From Ellagibacter isourolithinifaciens (lineage in GTDB: Bacteria > Actinomycetota > Coriobacteriia > Coriobacteriales > Eggerthellaceae), in the NCBI RefSeq assembly GCF_008831035.1, contig NZ_WAJR01000002.1, positions 62,001 to 126,000 of the forward strand: a DNA stretch of 64,000 nucleotides. The letters are read 5' to 3'. Of the stretch, positions 7,887 through 15,735 are shown piece after piece. Both the position numbers and the translations under genes were made by a program. Below the pieces are notes generated by a model, which was not told the DNA's origin, did no database searches, and saw only the letters and a list, made by a program, of their open reading frames with translations. Position 1 is the first letter of the stretch; every line of letters begins with the position of its first letter.

Positions 7887-9034
7887 CTAAGCTATCTGTC
7901 GCTGCGCAAGCTGGAGAACCGCGCGATAGAGGACTTGCAGGGCGACCAGATGGGCTTTGGCCTCGACGGGGACGCTGAGCCCATCGAAGTTTCCATCAAC
8001 CAGTTCTACGGCATCGAGATCAACGACTTCGCGGTGAGCGTGGCGAAAACGGCGCTGTGGATCGCCGAGGAGCAGATGATGGAGGCCACGCAGGAGATCC
8101 TTTTGCGGGAGTTCGACTTCCTGCCGCTAAAATCCAACAGCAACATTCGCGAAGCATTAATGCTTACCTGGCGGATGCGCCGAGCGTTTTCGTATGGAAC
8201 CGCAGCAAGCCGCTATGCGACGTGCCTAAAATCGGAATCGGTTCACAGCCAATTGATGGCGGCAACTACCTATTCACTGAATTGGAGAAGGAAGGCTTCT
8301 TGGCGTCCGAACCTACTGCCGCACGTTTCTTTCACCCTTGGCTCGGTTCGCGCGAGTTTCTCCATGGCGAAACTCGATGGTGTCTATGGCTCGGAAATGC
8401 TTCCGTATCGGACATGGCTGCGATGCCGTGCTGCCAGGAGAGGGCTAATGCCGTACGCGACTACCGGCTATCAAGTAAAAGAAGGCAGACTTTGAAAGCC
8501 GCCGAATCGCCTCAGCACTTTGGCACAGAAATAATAGTGAAGGGCAGTTCCGTCCTCGTTCCCAAAGTTTCCTCGGAGCGGCGGCGCTACATCCTGCTCG
8601 GGTTCATCGGTCCCGAAACCTTCTGCAGCGACCTGGTGTTCCTGATTCCCGATGCCACCCTATATCACTTCGGCGTCCTCCACTCGCAATTCCATAACGC
8701 TTGGATGAGAACGGTGGCTGGGCGGCTCAAGAGTGACTACCGCTATTCGGGCGGTATCGTCTACAACAACTTCATCTGGCCGGATCCTACGCCCGAACAG
8801 CGCGTAGCTATCGAGTCCTGCGCCCAAGGCGTCCTGAATGCCCGCGAAGCACACCCTGGTGCTACGCTCGCTGACCTGTACGACCCCGACAAAATGCCAA
8901 CTGACTTGCTCTCTGCGCACAAGGAACTCGACGCTGCAGTTGAAGCCGCCTACGACGTAGACTTCAACGGCGACGAGGAGAAGATTGTTGCCCACCTTTT
9001 CAAGCTCTATGCCGAAAAAGCAGGTGAGCTATAG
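7887..9034 (+). pseudogene. Decayed class I SAM-dependent DNA methyltransferase (restriction-modification type)
   Basis: Two reading frames cover parts of one large DNA methyltransferase. From 7887 one frame reads YLSLRKLENRAIEDL, then INQFYGIEINDFAVSVAKTALWIAEEQM and DFLPLKSNSNI. After about 8150 the match continues in another frame with INAYLADAPSVFVWNRSKPLCDVPKIGIG, IDGGNYLFTE, YHFGVLHSQFHNAWMRTVAGRLKSDYRYS and the C-terminus AVEAAYDVDF. In intact relatives the SAM-binding motif precedes the first segment, and the catalytic NPPF/Y motif lies between the two. Both are missing here, so the gene has a 5' truncation, an internal deletion and a frame change near 8150. It cannot methylate DNA. 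It is probably the remnant of a defence system. Confidence 0.85.
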
Positions 9035-9040
9035 TCGGTT

Positions 9041-9083
9041 TGCAGGCTTTCCGTTCGGTAAAATGCAGGCATTTCATTCGGTA
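9041..9083 (+). repeat. Tandem 20-bp direct repeat, spaced 23 bp start to start
   Basis: TGCAGGCTTTCCGTTCGGTA (9041-9060) and TGCAGGCATTTCATTCGGTA (9064-9083) differ at three of twenty positions. They lie in the gap between the methyltransferase remnant and the ATPase promoter. The spacing is about two helical turns, which could suit a repeated protein-binding site; alternatively it is a decayed duplication. Confidence 0.6.
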
Positions 9084-9142
9084 TTGTACAGATAATGGCT
9101 TTCGCTTAGGTTTCAGCTTGGGTGAGTTATAAGCCTCCCATC

Positions 9143-9151
9143 TGCTATAAT
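9143..9151 (+). promoter_or_regulatory. Extended -10 promoter for the ATPase gene
   Basis: TGCTATAAT is a perfect extended -10 element; there is no good -35 at 16-18 bases. An unusual poly-A-rich leader with two A-tracts follows (9161-9192). Confidence 0.55.
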
Positions 9152-9207
9152 GCAGATTGGCAAAAAGAAAAAAAAATAGCAAAAAGAAAAAACGAGACAG
9201 GAGTCGT

Positions 9208-10305
9208 ATGGAGTCTTCAATAAATCCATTTACCCCGAGTTTCGGAAAAGTGCCGCCCATTCTTGCGGGGCGCAAAATCCTGATTGGCGAATTCGAGCAG
9301 GCCTTCTCCCTTAATCCCAATGATCCCAATCTGTGTAGCTTGTTCTCAGGTCCCCGCGGTGTGGGAAAGACGGTTCTTATGTCGCACCTTGCGCGCAAGG
9401 CGGAGGCGAGCGGGTGGATTTCGGCTAATGTCACGGCGCGCCCCGGCATGCTCGAAGATATTCTCGAAAGAACGATGGATGCGGCGAACGAGCTCATTGA
9501 AAGACCTTCGTTTAAGCGACTGACCTCGGTGTCTATCTCATCGCTATTCAGTGCATCGTGGGAATACCGTAACTCTGATTCGGGCAATTGGCGTACGCGC
9601 ATGAGCCGCATTCTCGATGTGCTTGCAGAGTACTCCATCGGCCTTCTCATCACTATCGATGAGATCGACCCCAATCTCGAGGAGCTCATCGACTTTTCGG
9701 CGACATTCCAGCATTTCGTACGCGAAGATCGCAAAGTGGCGCTTTTCATGGCGGGTCTGCCCGTCAATGTTTCGGCGCTTCTGTCGGACAAGTCCGTTTC
9801 TTTTCTGAGGCGTGCGGCGCAGCATCAGCTTGGTCGCATTGAAGACGCGGATATCACCGATGCATTCCGCGAAACAATCGAGGAGGCGGGGAAATCGATT
9901 GGCGATGACGCCCTTTCGCTTGCTGCGGAAGCGACGGGCGGGTTTGCCTATATGATGCAACTTGTCGGATTCCGTACGTGGATCGAAGCGGAGGATTCGT
10001 CGGTTATCGAGGTCACTCATGTGGAGCGCGGAGCGGAGCTCGCGCGTCGCGATTTCGTAAACGGCATCATAAAAAAGACGTTGCAGGACCTCTCCGATGG
10101 TGATATCGCATTTCTAGAGGCGATGCTTCCCGACAAAGGGCATCCGAGCTTGATGAACGATATTGCCGAGCGTATGGGTAAAACGCCCAATTATGCACGG
10201 GTGTACCGGACGCGGTTAGTCGAGCAGGGGCTCATTTCGGCGCCTCGCAGGGGCTTTGTCGAGTTCGAGATGCCGCTGTTGAGGGAATATTTGATGGAAA
10301 ACTAG
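9208..10305 (+). CDS. AAA-type ATPase of unknown role (archaeal-ATPase/Orc1-like)
   Basis: 365 residues from the ATG at 9208, which follows ACAGGAG; an upstream TTG would add only a Lys/Arg-rich stretch. It has a Walker A (SGPRGVGKT), a Walker B (LLITIDEID), a FMAGLP sensor-1-like strand and a C-terminal winged-helix-like region (LEAMLPDKGHPSLMNDIAERMGKTPNYARVYRTRLVEQGLI) that probably binds DNA. Such stand-alone ATPases occur in mobile or defence contexts, and here it follows a broken DNA methyltransferase. The substrate and partner are unknown. It is not an obvious replication initiator, since no origin features are present. Confidence 0.75.
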   Translation: MESSINPFTPSFGKVPPILAGRKILIGEFEQAFSLNPNDPNLCSLFSGPRGVGKTVLMSHLARKAEASGWISANVTARPGMLEDILERTMDAANELIERPSFKRLTSVSISSLFSASWEYRNSDSGNWRTRMSRILDVLAEYSIGLLITIDEIDPNLEELIDFSATFQHFVREDRKVALFMAGLPVNVSALLSDKSVSFLRRAAQHQLGRIEDADITDAFRETIEEAGKSIGDDALSLAAEATGGFAYMMQLVGFRTWIEAEDSSVIEVTHVERGAELARRDFVNGIIKKTLQDLSDGDIAFLEAMLPDKGHPSLMNDIAERMGKTPNYARVYRTRLVEQGLISAPRRGFVEFEMPLLREYLMEN

Positions 10306-10428
10306 GGAAGCGCTGATTGATTAGGCTGCAGCCCTCACAAGGGGTTTCGTCACTGATTTTCCTCGGAACCTGGGGGTGGTGCCGCGCTTCCTCCCTAGCG
10401 AAACGACGTCCCAAGCTGCATAATGGAC

Positions 10429-10455
10429 AACGCGCGAAAAGGGGTTCGCGCGTTT
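10429..10455 (+). terminator. Intrinsic terminator-like hairpin after the ATPase gene
   Basis: A perfect 10-bp stem AACGCGCGAA / TTCGCGCGTT followed by TTTGG. It lies in a gap of 284 bases (10306-10589) in which I see no gene, only this hairpin and the AT-rich stretch at 10515-10570. Confidence 0.6.
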
Positions 10456-10589
10456 GGGATGGAAAACAGGGGACGTGCGTGGAGAATAGAACAGAGGGAA
10501 TCAGCTGGGCCTTGTCAAGTATCGGCAATAGGCTTCCGTAGCTTCGATACTTAAGCTATAGCTTTTACGGGGCATGGATTTTACTTTCC

Positions 10590-12026
10590 GTGACGGGGGT
10601 CGACCTGGTCTCGTTTTCGGGGGCGGACGACGCTGTGGCACGCTTCTTGCGCAACTATATGCTCTCTGGCATCCCCCTTACCGCATGTTTGTTTTTGGCG
10701 GGTGCGCTCGATTCGTTTTTCAACGAGCGCATTGCGCACGGCCCGTTGACGGTCGTCATGGCCATCATCGCTTCCGCGTCCACGTTCGTCGTCGCGGCAA
10801 GTCATGATGTTGGGAGTCTCGCTTGCGACATCGCCATGGTGGGAACGGGCCTTGGGACGGCATTCGTTTGTCTGCGCGTTGGCTTGGTGACAAGCCGTCT
10901 GAGCGGCACGGAGGCGTGCGTCACCATCAGCAGCGCAGCGCTCCTTTCCTTCCTCATTTATTTCGCGGTGAAAGGAGCTCCGGGAGATATTTCGGTTGTC
11001 CTCGTGTCGCTTTTGCCGTTCGCCTCGGTGTTCTGCTCGTTTTGCGTGCCCGACGAGGTGAGCGAGACCGATCCGCTCGAAGAGGCGATCAGCATCGATA
11101 AGCTGCCGCAAGGGTTTTTCGTGCGACTTGTTCTTGCCGTGTGCGCGTTCGCGCTGGCAGCGGGTGTGTCGAAGGGTATCGGTATGATCGTTGTCTCCGG
11201 CGCCTCGACGCCTGTCGAGTGCATCGTCTCGCTTGTCTGCATCGCGGGCTTCATCTTGGGGCTGTGCCTGCTGCTTCGCACGCGCAACTTCAACGTGAGC
11301 TCGCTCTATCTGCCGATCGGTTTGCTCATGGCGTTCGCGATGCTTGGCGCGCCGATTTTAGGCTCCCCCGATATCGTGCAGAGCGCGATCACGGGCGTGC
11401 TGTACAACATCTTCGTGATCGTGGTGTGGTGCTTGCTTATCGACCTTGCAGGGCGAACGACGCTCACCCCCACGCGCGTGTTCGGCTTCGGGCGCGGCGC
11501 ATCGGCTCTCGGTACGACGGTCGGCGTCGTGGTGGTGATGCTGAACCAGGGGCTTTTCTCGGGCGATTCCGTTTACTACGTGGCCTACCTTGCCGTTATG
11601 AGCGTGCTTCTTGTGCTCGTGTTCACTCTGGCGCTTTCCACGGGCACTATCGAGCGGGCATTCGACGTGATGCTTGCGAAGCAGGAGCGGCAGGCGGCTG
11701 AGCGCTTAAGCCGGCGTGCGGCTGAAGGGCAGACCCTCAACGAGTCTGCGGCAAAGACTGAAGAGGCCAATGCTCCTGAGGAAGCCCCCGGTGCGCTTTT
11801 CGATCGCGCATGCATGACGCTCGCTTCGGAGGCGAAGTTGACGGCGCGCGAGGCGGAGGTGCTCGCCTTGCTCGCGCGCGGCAGAACGATCGGGTACGTT
11901 GCCGACGAGTTGGTCATCGCGCAGAACACGGCGAAAGGCTACGTGAAAAACGTGTACGCGAAGCTTGGCATCCATTCGCGCCAGGAGCTCATCGACGCGG
12001 TCGAGGAGCTTTATCTGCGGATGTAG
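10590..12026 (+). CDS. Membrane-bound LuxR-family transcriptional regulator
   Basis: The 478 residues include about eleven hydrophobic helices (residues 20-350) followed by a linker and a C-terminal LuxR/GerE helix-turn-helix (LTAREAEVLALLARGRTIGYVADELVIAQNTAKGYVKNVYAKLGIHSRQELID). Regulators with a transporter-like N-terminus and a LuxR C-terminus are abundant in Eggerthella and relatives and often sit beside molybdopterin enzymes, where they are thought to sense the substrate. The start is unsettled. GTG at 10590 falls inside a hydrophobic helix, while the open frame upstream (from 10542) would add SYSFYGAWILLSV and a twelfth helix but has no ATG, GTG or TTG. The gene may use a rare start, or its 5' end may be damaged. 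The last 38 bases overlap a small gene on the other strand. Confidence 0.85.
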   Translation: MTGVDLVSFSGADDAVARFLRNYMLSGIPLTACLFLAGALDSFFNERIAHGPLTVVMAIIASASTFVVAASHDVGSLACDIAMVGTGLGTAFVCLRVGLVTSRLSGTEACVTISSAALLSFLIYFAVKGAPGDISVVLVSLLPFASVFCSFCVPDEVSETDPLEEAISIDKLPQGFFVRLVLAVCAFALAAGVSKGIGMIVVSGASTPVECIVSLVCIAGFILGLCLLLRTRNFNVSSLYLPIGLLMAFAMLGAPILGSPDIVQSAITGVLYNIFVIVVWCLLIDLAGRTTLTPTRVFGFGRGASALGTTVGVVVVMLNQGLFSGDSVYYVAYLAVMSVLLVLVFTLALSTGTIERAFDVMLAKQERQAAERLSRRAAEGQTLNESAAKTEEANAPEEAPGALFDRACMTLASEAKLTAREAEVLALLARGRTIGYVADELVIAQNTAKGYVKNVYAKLGIHSRQELIDAVEELYLRM

Positions 12027-12189
12027 TCGCGGCGGGCTTGATGACCTTCTGCGCAAGGGAGGTGCCCCCGCATGCAGGACATGCGCCTGCCCCCGCGGGC
12101 ACTTCCGCTCCGCAGCTTTTGCATACTACGGCAACCTTGATAGAGAACATTCCGCACTTGTTGCAGTGCGTGCAGGTGTAGCACGACAT
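11989..12189 (-). CDS. Small zinc-ribbon protein
   Basis: 66 residues from the ATG at 12189, which follows GGAGAGAGG. It carries CYTCTHCNKC near the N-terminus and a classical zinc ribbon VCKSCGAEVPAGAGACPACGG, eight cysteines in CxxC-type pairs in all. The function is unknown; zinc ribbons of this size can bind nucleic acid or act as redox or assembly factors. It runs convergently into the LuxR gene and overlaps its last codons. It is divergently placed from the molybdopterin enzyme gene, so it may share the regulatory region at 12190-12427. Confidence 0.72.
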   Translation of the reverse strand: MSCYTCTHCNKCGMFSIKVAVVCKSCGAEVPAGAGACPACGGTSLAQKVIKPAATTSADKAPRPRR

Positions 12190-12427
12190 AGCCTCTCTCC
12201 TTTCCCGACGCGTAGCATACACCACTTCGTTTTCCCAGGTGAGACCTGTAAGGGGTAGTTAGACCCCCCATTGCGGGGGGTTTGTCTCTCGTGGCGTGGG
12301 GGGTGTCCGAAACACCCCGCGACGGGTCTTTCTCCCCCCAGCTCCCGAAGCGTAGAGTCCAGGTCGTTCGAAATGACGCGAAGGTCTGGCGAGGCCTTCG
12401 CGAAACCGACGAAGGAGGGGGAGTGAA
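12190..12427 (+). promoter_or_regulatory. Hairpin-rich regulatory region upstream of the molybdopterin enzyme
   Basis: This gap between divergent genes contains two perfect hairpins: ACCCCCC-ATTGC-GGGGGGT (12263-12281, followed by TTTG) and GGGGTGT-CCGAA-ACACCCC (12300-12318). The coding start is preceded by GGAGGGGGAG. A clear -10/-35 pair is not visible, consistent with an activated promoter. A role as the LuxR target is an inference from position only. Confidence 0.45.
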
Positions 12428-14728
12428 ATGGGAGAAACTTGCGCTTCGTGCAAGCCATTCATCACCGAAGAAGACGGGGTATTGAAAGTCCGCACCTGTG
12501 CATGGTCGCCTCCAGGAGATCATCCGGTTGGATGCGGCATGTTCATCCACGTGAAGGACGGAAAGATTGTGAAGGTGGAGGGCGACCCGAGCCATCCGAT
12601 CACGCAGGGCCGTCTGTGCCCGAGATGCATCGCGCTCGACGAGGTCGTCTATCACAAGGACCGTCTGCTGAGCCCCATGAAGCGTGCCCGCGAGGATCGC
12701 GGCAAGGATGCATGGGAGAAGATTTCTTGGGACGAGGCCTACGATTTGCTCGAGGAGAAGATCCGCGGTTTTCAGGAAAACTACGGTGCTGAGTGCATCT
12801 TCACGCTGACGGGCACGGGTCGCGAGTCCACGCTTTACGCCCCGGTGTACGGCCCTGCTATCATGAACACGCCGAATGGCGCGTCGACCTACCCGTTCTC
12901 GGGCGAGGCGTGCTACGGCCCGCGTGCGACCATCGTGAACTACCTCCTGGGCGCCGGCGTGCCGGAAATCGACTCTGCGCAGTTCTTCCCAGATCGCTAC
13001 GATGACCCGCGCTGGGTTTGCCCGAAATACATCATGGTGTGGGGCAAGGACCCGCTCTACTCGAGCCCTGATGGGTTCTTCGGCCACAGCATCATCGACA
13101 TCATGAAGCGCGGCGCGAAGATCATCACCGTGGACCCGCGCTTGACCTGGCTCGGTGCGCACTCGGAGTATCATCTGCAGCTGCGCCCCGGCACCGATGC
13201 CGCCGTCGGCATGGGCTTTTTGAACGTCATCATTTCCGAGGACCTCTACGATCATGACTTCGTCGAGAAATGGTGCTACGGCTTCGAGGAGCTCTCCGAG
13301 GCGGTGAAGCCATGGACGCCCGAGAAGGTCCAGGAGGTTTCCTGGGTCGACCCTGAGCAGCTTGTGGGAGCCGCACGCGCCTTCGCGACGAATGCGCCTT
13401 CTACCGCGACCTGGGGCGTTGCGCTTGACCAGTCCAAGCAGTCCACGCAGGCGGCACAGTGCTTCATGGCGATTTGCGCCATTTGCGGCTACATTGACGT
13501 GCCCGGCGGCATCACCATCACGAAGCCCACGAGCTTCATCGGACAGTGGCGCTACGACATGTCCGACACGCTCACCGAGGGCATGGCGGAGAAGCACATC
13601 GTCGACCCCACGGGCAAGTACCGCATGTTCAACACGGGCGCTGCCATGGGTGGCGTTCAGGGCGATACGCTTCTGAACTGGCTCGAGGGCATGTACAAGG
13701 ATTATCCCGAGTATTATCCACTGCGCATGTGCTGGCTTATCGGTTCGAACCCGCTCGCTTGCATGGCCGACCAGCCGCAGCGTTGGTACGCGGCGATGAA
13801 GGACCTCGATTTCATCGTGGCTCAGGATATCTTCATGACCCCGACCATCATGGGCCTGTGCGATTTGGTATTGCCGCTCTCGACCTTCGCCGAGCACGAT
13901 GGCCTGGTCACGCCGAACTACGGGCGCAACCAGCACTTTGTGGGTGCTATGAACACCGCGGTGGAGAACCCCAACACGAAAAGCGACCTCGAGATCTTGG
14001 TCGACATGGGCAAGCGCATGCGTCCCGAGATCTGGGGAGACTTCACCACGATTGACGACTTCTTCGACACCAAGCTGAAGGAGAACTACGGCTACGGCAT
14101 TGAGGAACTGCGCGAGAAGTCCGTCATCCAAGCCGACTACAAGTACCGCAAGTACGAGACGGGCGATTTGCGCGACGACGGGCAGCCCGGTTTCCAGACG
14201 GTCACCGGCCGCGTGGAGCTGTACTCCTACGTGCTTGAGGCCTATGACGAGAAGCCGGTTCCCTATTTTGAGGAGCCTGACTACAGCCCCGTGTCCCAGC
14301 CGCCTGAGGTCGTGGAGAAATATCCGCTCGTCTACACCACGGGCGGCCGCCACATCAGCGCCTTCCACTCCGAGCACCGTCAGGTTCCCTCGCTGCGCGC
14401 GCTGCATCCCGACCCGCTGGTGACCATCAACCCGGCCACGGCCGAGAAATACGGCATCCGCGAGGGCGACTGGGTGCGCGTCGACACCATGTTCGGCAAG
14501 TGCACGCAGAAGGCGCACCTCACCTACGAGGTCAACGAGAAGACCGTCCATGTGGAACATGCCTGGTGGTTCCCCGAGCAAGACGGGGAAGCGCCCAATC
14601 TCTTCGGCGTGTTCGATGCGAACGCCAACAATCTCATCCCACATGAGAGCGTCGGCGTCACCGGATATGGCGCGCCGTACAAGAACGGCATCTGTTCCAT
14701 CACGCGCGTCGACAGCATGAAGGATTAG
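12428..14728 (+). CDS. Cytoplasmic molybdopterin-dependent oxidoreductase (DMSO reductase superfamily)
   Basis: 766 residues with no Tat signal, so cytoplasmic. It shows typical superfamily blocks: VKDGKIVKVEGDPSHPITQGRLCPRC, KISWDEAYDLLEEKI, FSGEACYGPR (Cys162 is the likely Mo ligand), YIMVWGKDP, TVDPRLTWLGA, and the C-terminal molybdopterin-binding ITRV. The N-terminal cluster motif is abnormal. Cys36 and Cys64 keep the canonical 27-residue gap, but the two expected cysteines before Cys36 are replaced by His32 and Pro29, with Cys24 further upstream. The set LuxR regulator, enzyme, small FeS protein and MFS carrier resembles the catechol dehydroxylase-type loci of gut Eggerthellaceae. The substrate cannot be read from sequence. 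Confidence 0.88.
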   Translation: MGETCASCKPFITEEDGVLKVRTCAWSPPGDHPVGCGMFIHVKDGKIVKVEGDPSHPITQGRLCPRCIALDEVVYHKDRLLSPMKRAREDRGKDAWEKISWDEAYDLLEEKIRGFQENYGAECIFTLTGTGRESTLYAPVYGPAIMNTPNGASTYPFSGEACYGPRATIVNYLLGAGVPEIDSAQFFPDRYDDPRWVCPKYIMVWGKDPLYSSPDGFFGHSIIDIMKRGAKIITVDPRLTWLGAHSEYHLQLRPGTDAAVGMGFLNVIISEDLYDHDFVEKWCYGFEELSEAVKPWTPEKVQEVSWVDPEQLVGAARAFATNAPSTATWGVALDQSKQSTQAAQCFMAICAICGYIDVPGGITITKPTSFIGQWRYDMSDTLTEGMAEKHIVDPTGKYRMFNTGAAMGGVQGDTLLNWLEGMYKDYPEYYPLRMCWLIGSNPLACMADQPQRWYAAMKDLDFIVAQDIFMTPTIMGLCDLVLPLSTFAEHDGLVTPNYGRNQHFVGAMNTAVENPNTKSDLEILVDMGKRMRPEIWGDFTTIDDFFDTKLKENYGYGIEELREKSVIQADYKYRKYETGDLRDDGQPGFQTVTGRVELYSYVLEAYDEKPVPYFEEPDYSPVSQPPEVVEKYPLVYTTGGRHISAFHSEHRQVPSLRALHPDPLVTINPATAEKYGIREGDWVRVDTMFGKCTQKAHLTYEVNEKTVHVEHAWWFPEQDGEAPNLFGVFDANANNLIPHESVGVTGYGAPYKNGICSITRVDSMKD

Positions 14729-14740
14729 GGGGTGTGCGAC

Positions 14741-15073
14741 ATGCAACATGCGATGATCATCGATTACAAGTACTGCACCGGATGCGAGTCCTGCGTTGTC
14801 TCCTGCGCGAAGGAAAAAGGCCTTGGCACTGAGGAGTGGGGCATGAAGGTCGAGCAGATCGGCCCGAACAAGATTGGCGGTAAGTGGGAATGGGACTATG
14901 TTCCCGTGCCGTCCCGGGCGTGCGATCTGTGCGCCGAGCGCCGAGAGGCGGGCAAGATGCCGCTGTGTGAGTTGCACTGCCTGGCGAAATGCATCGAGAT
15001 CGTTCCCGTTGAGGACGTCTCGAAGCGCTTGGCCGACCTTGGCGAGCACAAGGTGTGCTGCTTTATGCCGTAA
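14741..15073 (+). CDS. Small ferredoxin-like 4Fe-4S electron-transfer subunit
   Basis: 110 residues from the ATG at 14741, eight bases after TAGGGGG; a GTG at 14732 is an alternative. The N-terminal motif YCTGCESCVVSCAKEKG is a 4Fe-4S site, and the second half (CDLCAERREAGKMPLCELHC) looks like part of the clusters found in DMSO reductase beta subunits. It is about half the length of a four-cluster beta subunit, so it probably holds two clusters. It lies 12 bases after the catalytic gene and is the likely electron donor to it. No NrfD or other membrane anchor is encoded here. Confidence 0.82.
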   Translation: MQHAMIIDYKYCTGCESCVVSCAKEKGLGTEEWGMKVEQIGPNKIGGKWEWDYVPVPSRACDLCAERREAGKMPLCELHCLAKCIEIVPVEDVSKRLADLGEHKVCCFMP

Positions 15074-15202
15074 GGCATCGTAAGGAAACTATCCATCCCT
15101 CACATGCGCGGTCCGTTTCTCTCGCTTAGACGGACCGCGCACTCCCCAAACAGCGAAAACCCATCATTTTCATTTGACGCGCAATGGCGTGAAGGAGGTT
15201 CT

Positions 15203-15670
15203 ATGCCTCAAAAAAGACAAGGCTTCACCACCATGGTCGACCTTGCCGAGTTCGAGAAAACCACCTGGACATTTCTCGTAAACATCAAGATGACCTGGCA
15301 GTACGACGGGATGGCATACCTGTTTCGCGAAGCGGGAATCCCACTTTACGGCATCGACCGCGGAACGACGAAGATGAACCACCCCATTGCAGCGATGGCA
15401 ATCCCCATGAGCAAGGACAAGAACTACGGGGTTGACATATACGTGCCCGCCGATCGCAAGAAGAAGGCGGCTTCCCTCATTGAGGACGAGGAGAAGCTTG
15501 CCCGCGCGGCCGAGCTCGAAGCCGAGGTCGGAGGCGAGGCGCATGCGAGATTCAACGAAGAGGCGACGGAGAAGAAGGCGTCGTATCTCGAGATGAAAAA
15601 GGAAAGGAGGAGGGCGAAAAGGGGACTTGTTTTCACGAAACTGCGCTCGCTCGGCGGTAGCGCGTCATAA
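15203..15670 (+). CDS. Small conserved-type protein of unknown function
   Basis: 155 residues from the ATG at 15203, which follows GAAGGAGG. The first 95 residues look folded: TTWTFLVNIKMTWQYDGMAYLFREAGIPLYGI, then YGVDIYVPADRKKKAASLIED. The pattern of a strand, a helix ending in EAGIP, and a final VPxxxxxKA helix is reminiscent of DUF2007-type signal-transduction domains, but this is a weak resemblance. The C-terminal 60 residues are highly charged and probably helical. It lies between the FeS subunit and the transporter, so it probably belongs to the same pathway. Confidence 0.6.
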   Translation: MPQKRQGFTTMVDLAEFEKTTWTFLVNIKMTWQYDGMAYLFREAGIPLYGIDRGTTKMNHPIAAMAIPMSKDKNYGVDIYVPADRKKKAASLIEDEEKLARAAELEAEVGGEAHARFNEEATEKKASYLEMKKERRRAKRGLVFTKLRSLGGSAS

Positions 15671-15735
15671 GGGGACGCTTTCGCCGGTCGATCGCAACGA
15701 TCCGATTCGACTATCATTTCAGAAAGGAAGCGGCA

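Noticed and set aside
10574-10807. ATG at 10574 as start of a 77-codon gene overlapping the LuxR gene
   Set aside because: The frame is Arg/His/Gly-rich and ends within the regulator; it is a shadow frame and does not restore the regulator's N-terminus.
12011-15049. A 1012-codon open frame on the minus strand opposite the molybdopterin enzyme gene
   Set aside because: It is the antisense shadow of a high-GC gene. It has His/Arg/Leu-rich composition, no domain and no ribosome site, and the plus strand encodes an evident enzyme.
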